A DNA stretch of 5,478 nt. It comes from an uncultured Actinomyces sp. (lineage in GTDB: Bacteria > Actinomycetota > Actinomycetes > Actinomycetales > Actinomycetaceae). Positions 5,378-5,478 of this stretch are shown piece after piece; positions within the stretch are counted from its first letter, which is position 1; the number at the start of each line of letters is the position of its first letter. The stretch covers positions 1 through 5,478 of the forward strand of contig CALISI010000018.1 in the NCBI GenBank assembly GCA_938041695.1. Reading direction: 5' to 3'. The notes beneath the pieces are model-generated. The model saw only the letters and a list, made by a program, of their open reading frames with translations, ran no database searches and was not told where the DNA came from. Made by a program: the position numbers and the translations under genes.

Positions 5378-5478
5378 ATGCACGTGCACGCGCTCGCCTG
5401 GATCGTTCTGGCGGCCATCATCCTCACCATGATCGTTGTCGACATCGTCGGCCACGTCCGTACCCCCCACGAACCCAC
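5378..5478 (+). CDS. TerC-family membrane protein, N-terminus (3' truncated by window)
   Basis: Only the first 33 codons and two bases are present, beginning MHVHALAWIVLAAIILTMIV and continuing to the sequence HVRTPHEP. This is a short polar start, one strong hydrophobic helix (about residues 5-22), an Asp in VVD at its end, then a His/Arg-containing loop, which is how actinobacterial TerC/Alx-type proteins begin. Known TerC-family members are integral membrane proteins, several of which export Mn2+ or help load metal into secreted enzymes. The start is fixed by GGAGG seven bases upstream. The gene is on the same strand as uvrB, 281 bp away, but has its own leader and predicted promoter. Family assignment rests on a short stretch plus the riboswitch; another riboswitch-controlled metal transporter is the main alternative. 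Confidence 0.75.
   Translation, partial: MHVHALAWIVLAAIILTMIVVDIVGHVRTPHEP

Overview
This 5.5-kb window is GC-rich, codon-biased bacterial chromosome. It looks like a high-GC actinobacterium, probably of the Actinomycetaceae (Actinomyces/Schaalia type). That placement is inferred from protein wording and gene order, not from a search. The order rpsA - coaE - uvrB is a conserved actinobacterial core arrangement, also seen in Mycobacterium around Rv1630-Rv1633.

Layout from left to right: (1) positions 1-300 are the C-terminal end of ribosomal protein S1 (rpsA), closed by a textbook intrinsic terminator (354-394). (2) Positions 395-748 hold no gene. The first half is GC-rich with two strong hairpins. 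The second half is an AT-richer 107-bp segment bounded by imperfect inverted repeats, which may be a transposon or MITE-type remnant. (3) brnQ, a branched-chain amino acid carrier, lies on the minus strand (2145-796) with its own terminator (749-780). It sits between rpsA and coaE, which are usually close neighbours. (4) coaE (2237-2929, last step of coenzyme A synthesis) and uvrB (3012-5096, nucleotide excision repair) follow on the plus strand. Each starts with GTG six bases after a TAGNNT -10 hexamer, a leaderless-type arrangement. uvrB also has an imperfect LexA/SOS-box-like site upstream. (5) After a structured spacer, the window ends in the leader and first 33 codons of a TerC-family membrane protein.

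The most informative region is 5224-5380. It has a -10 element, then what looks like a yybP-ykoY (Mn2+) riboswitch, then a 10-bp hairpin that buries the GGAGG Shine-Dalgarno of terC. The strand that hides the ribosome-binding site is the same strand that closes the riboswitch P1 helix. The sequence therefore lays out a translational ON switch: metal-bound P1 would release the ribosome-binding site of a TerC-type Mn exporter. This fits a known riboswitch class and is not a new system, but the duplicated CCTCCGGT anti-Shine-Dalgarno copies in it are unusual.

Apart from adjacency, the genes do not form one pathway. They combine translation, CoA synthesis, DNA repair, amino acid uptake and metal homeostasis.
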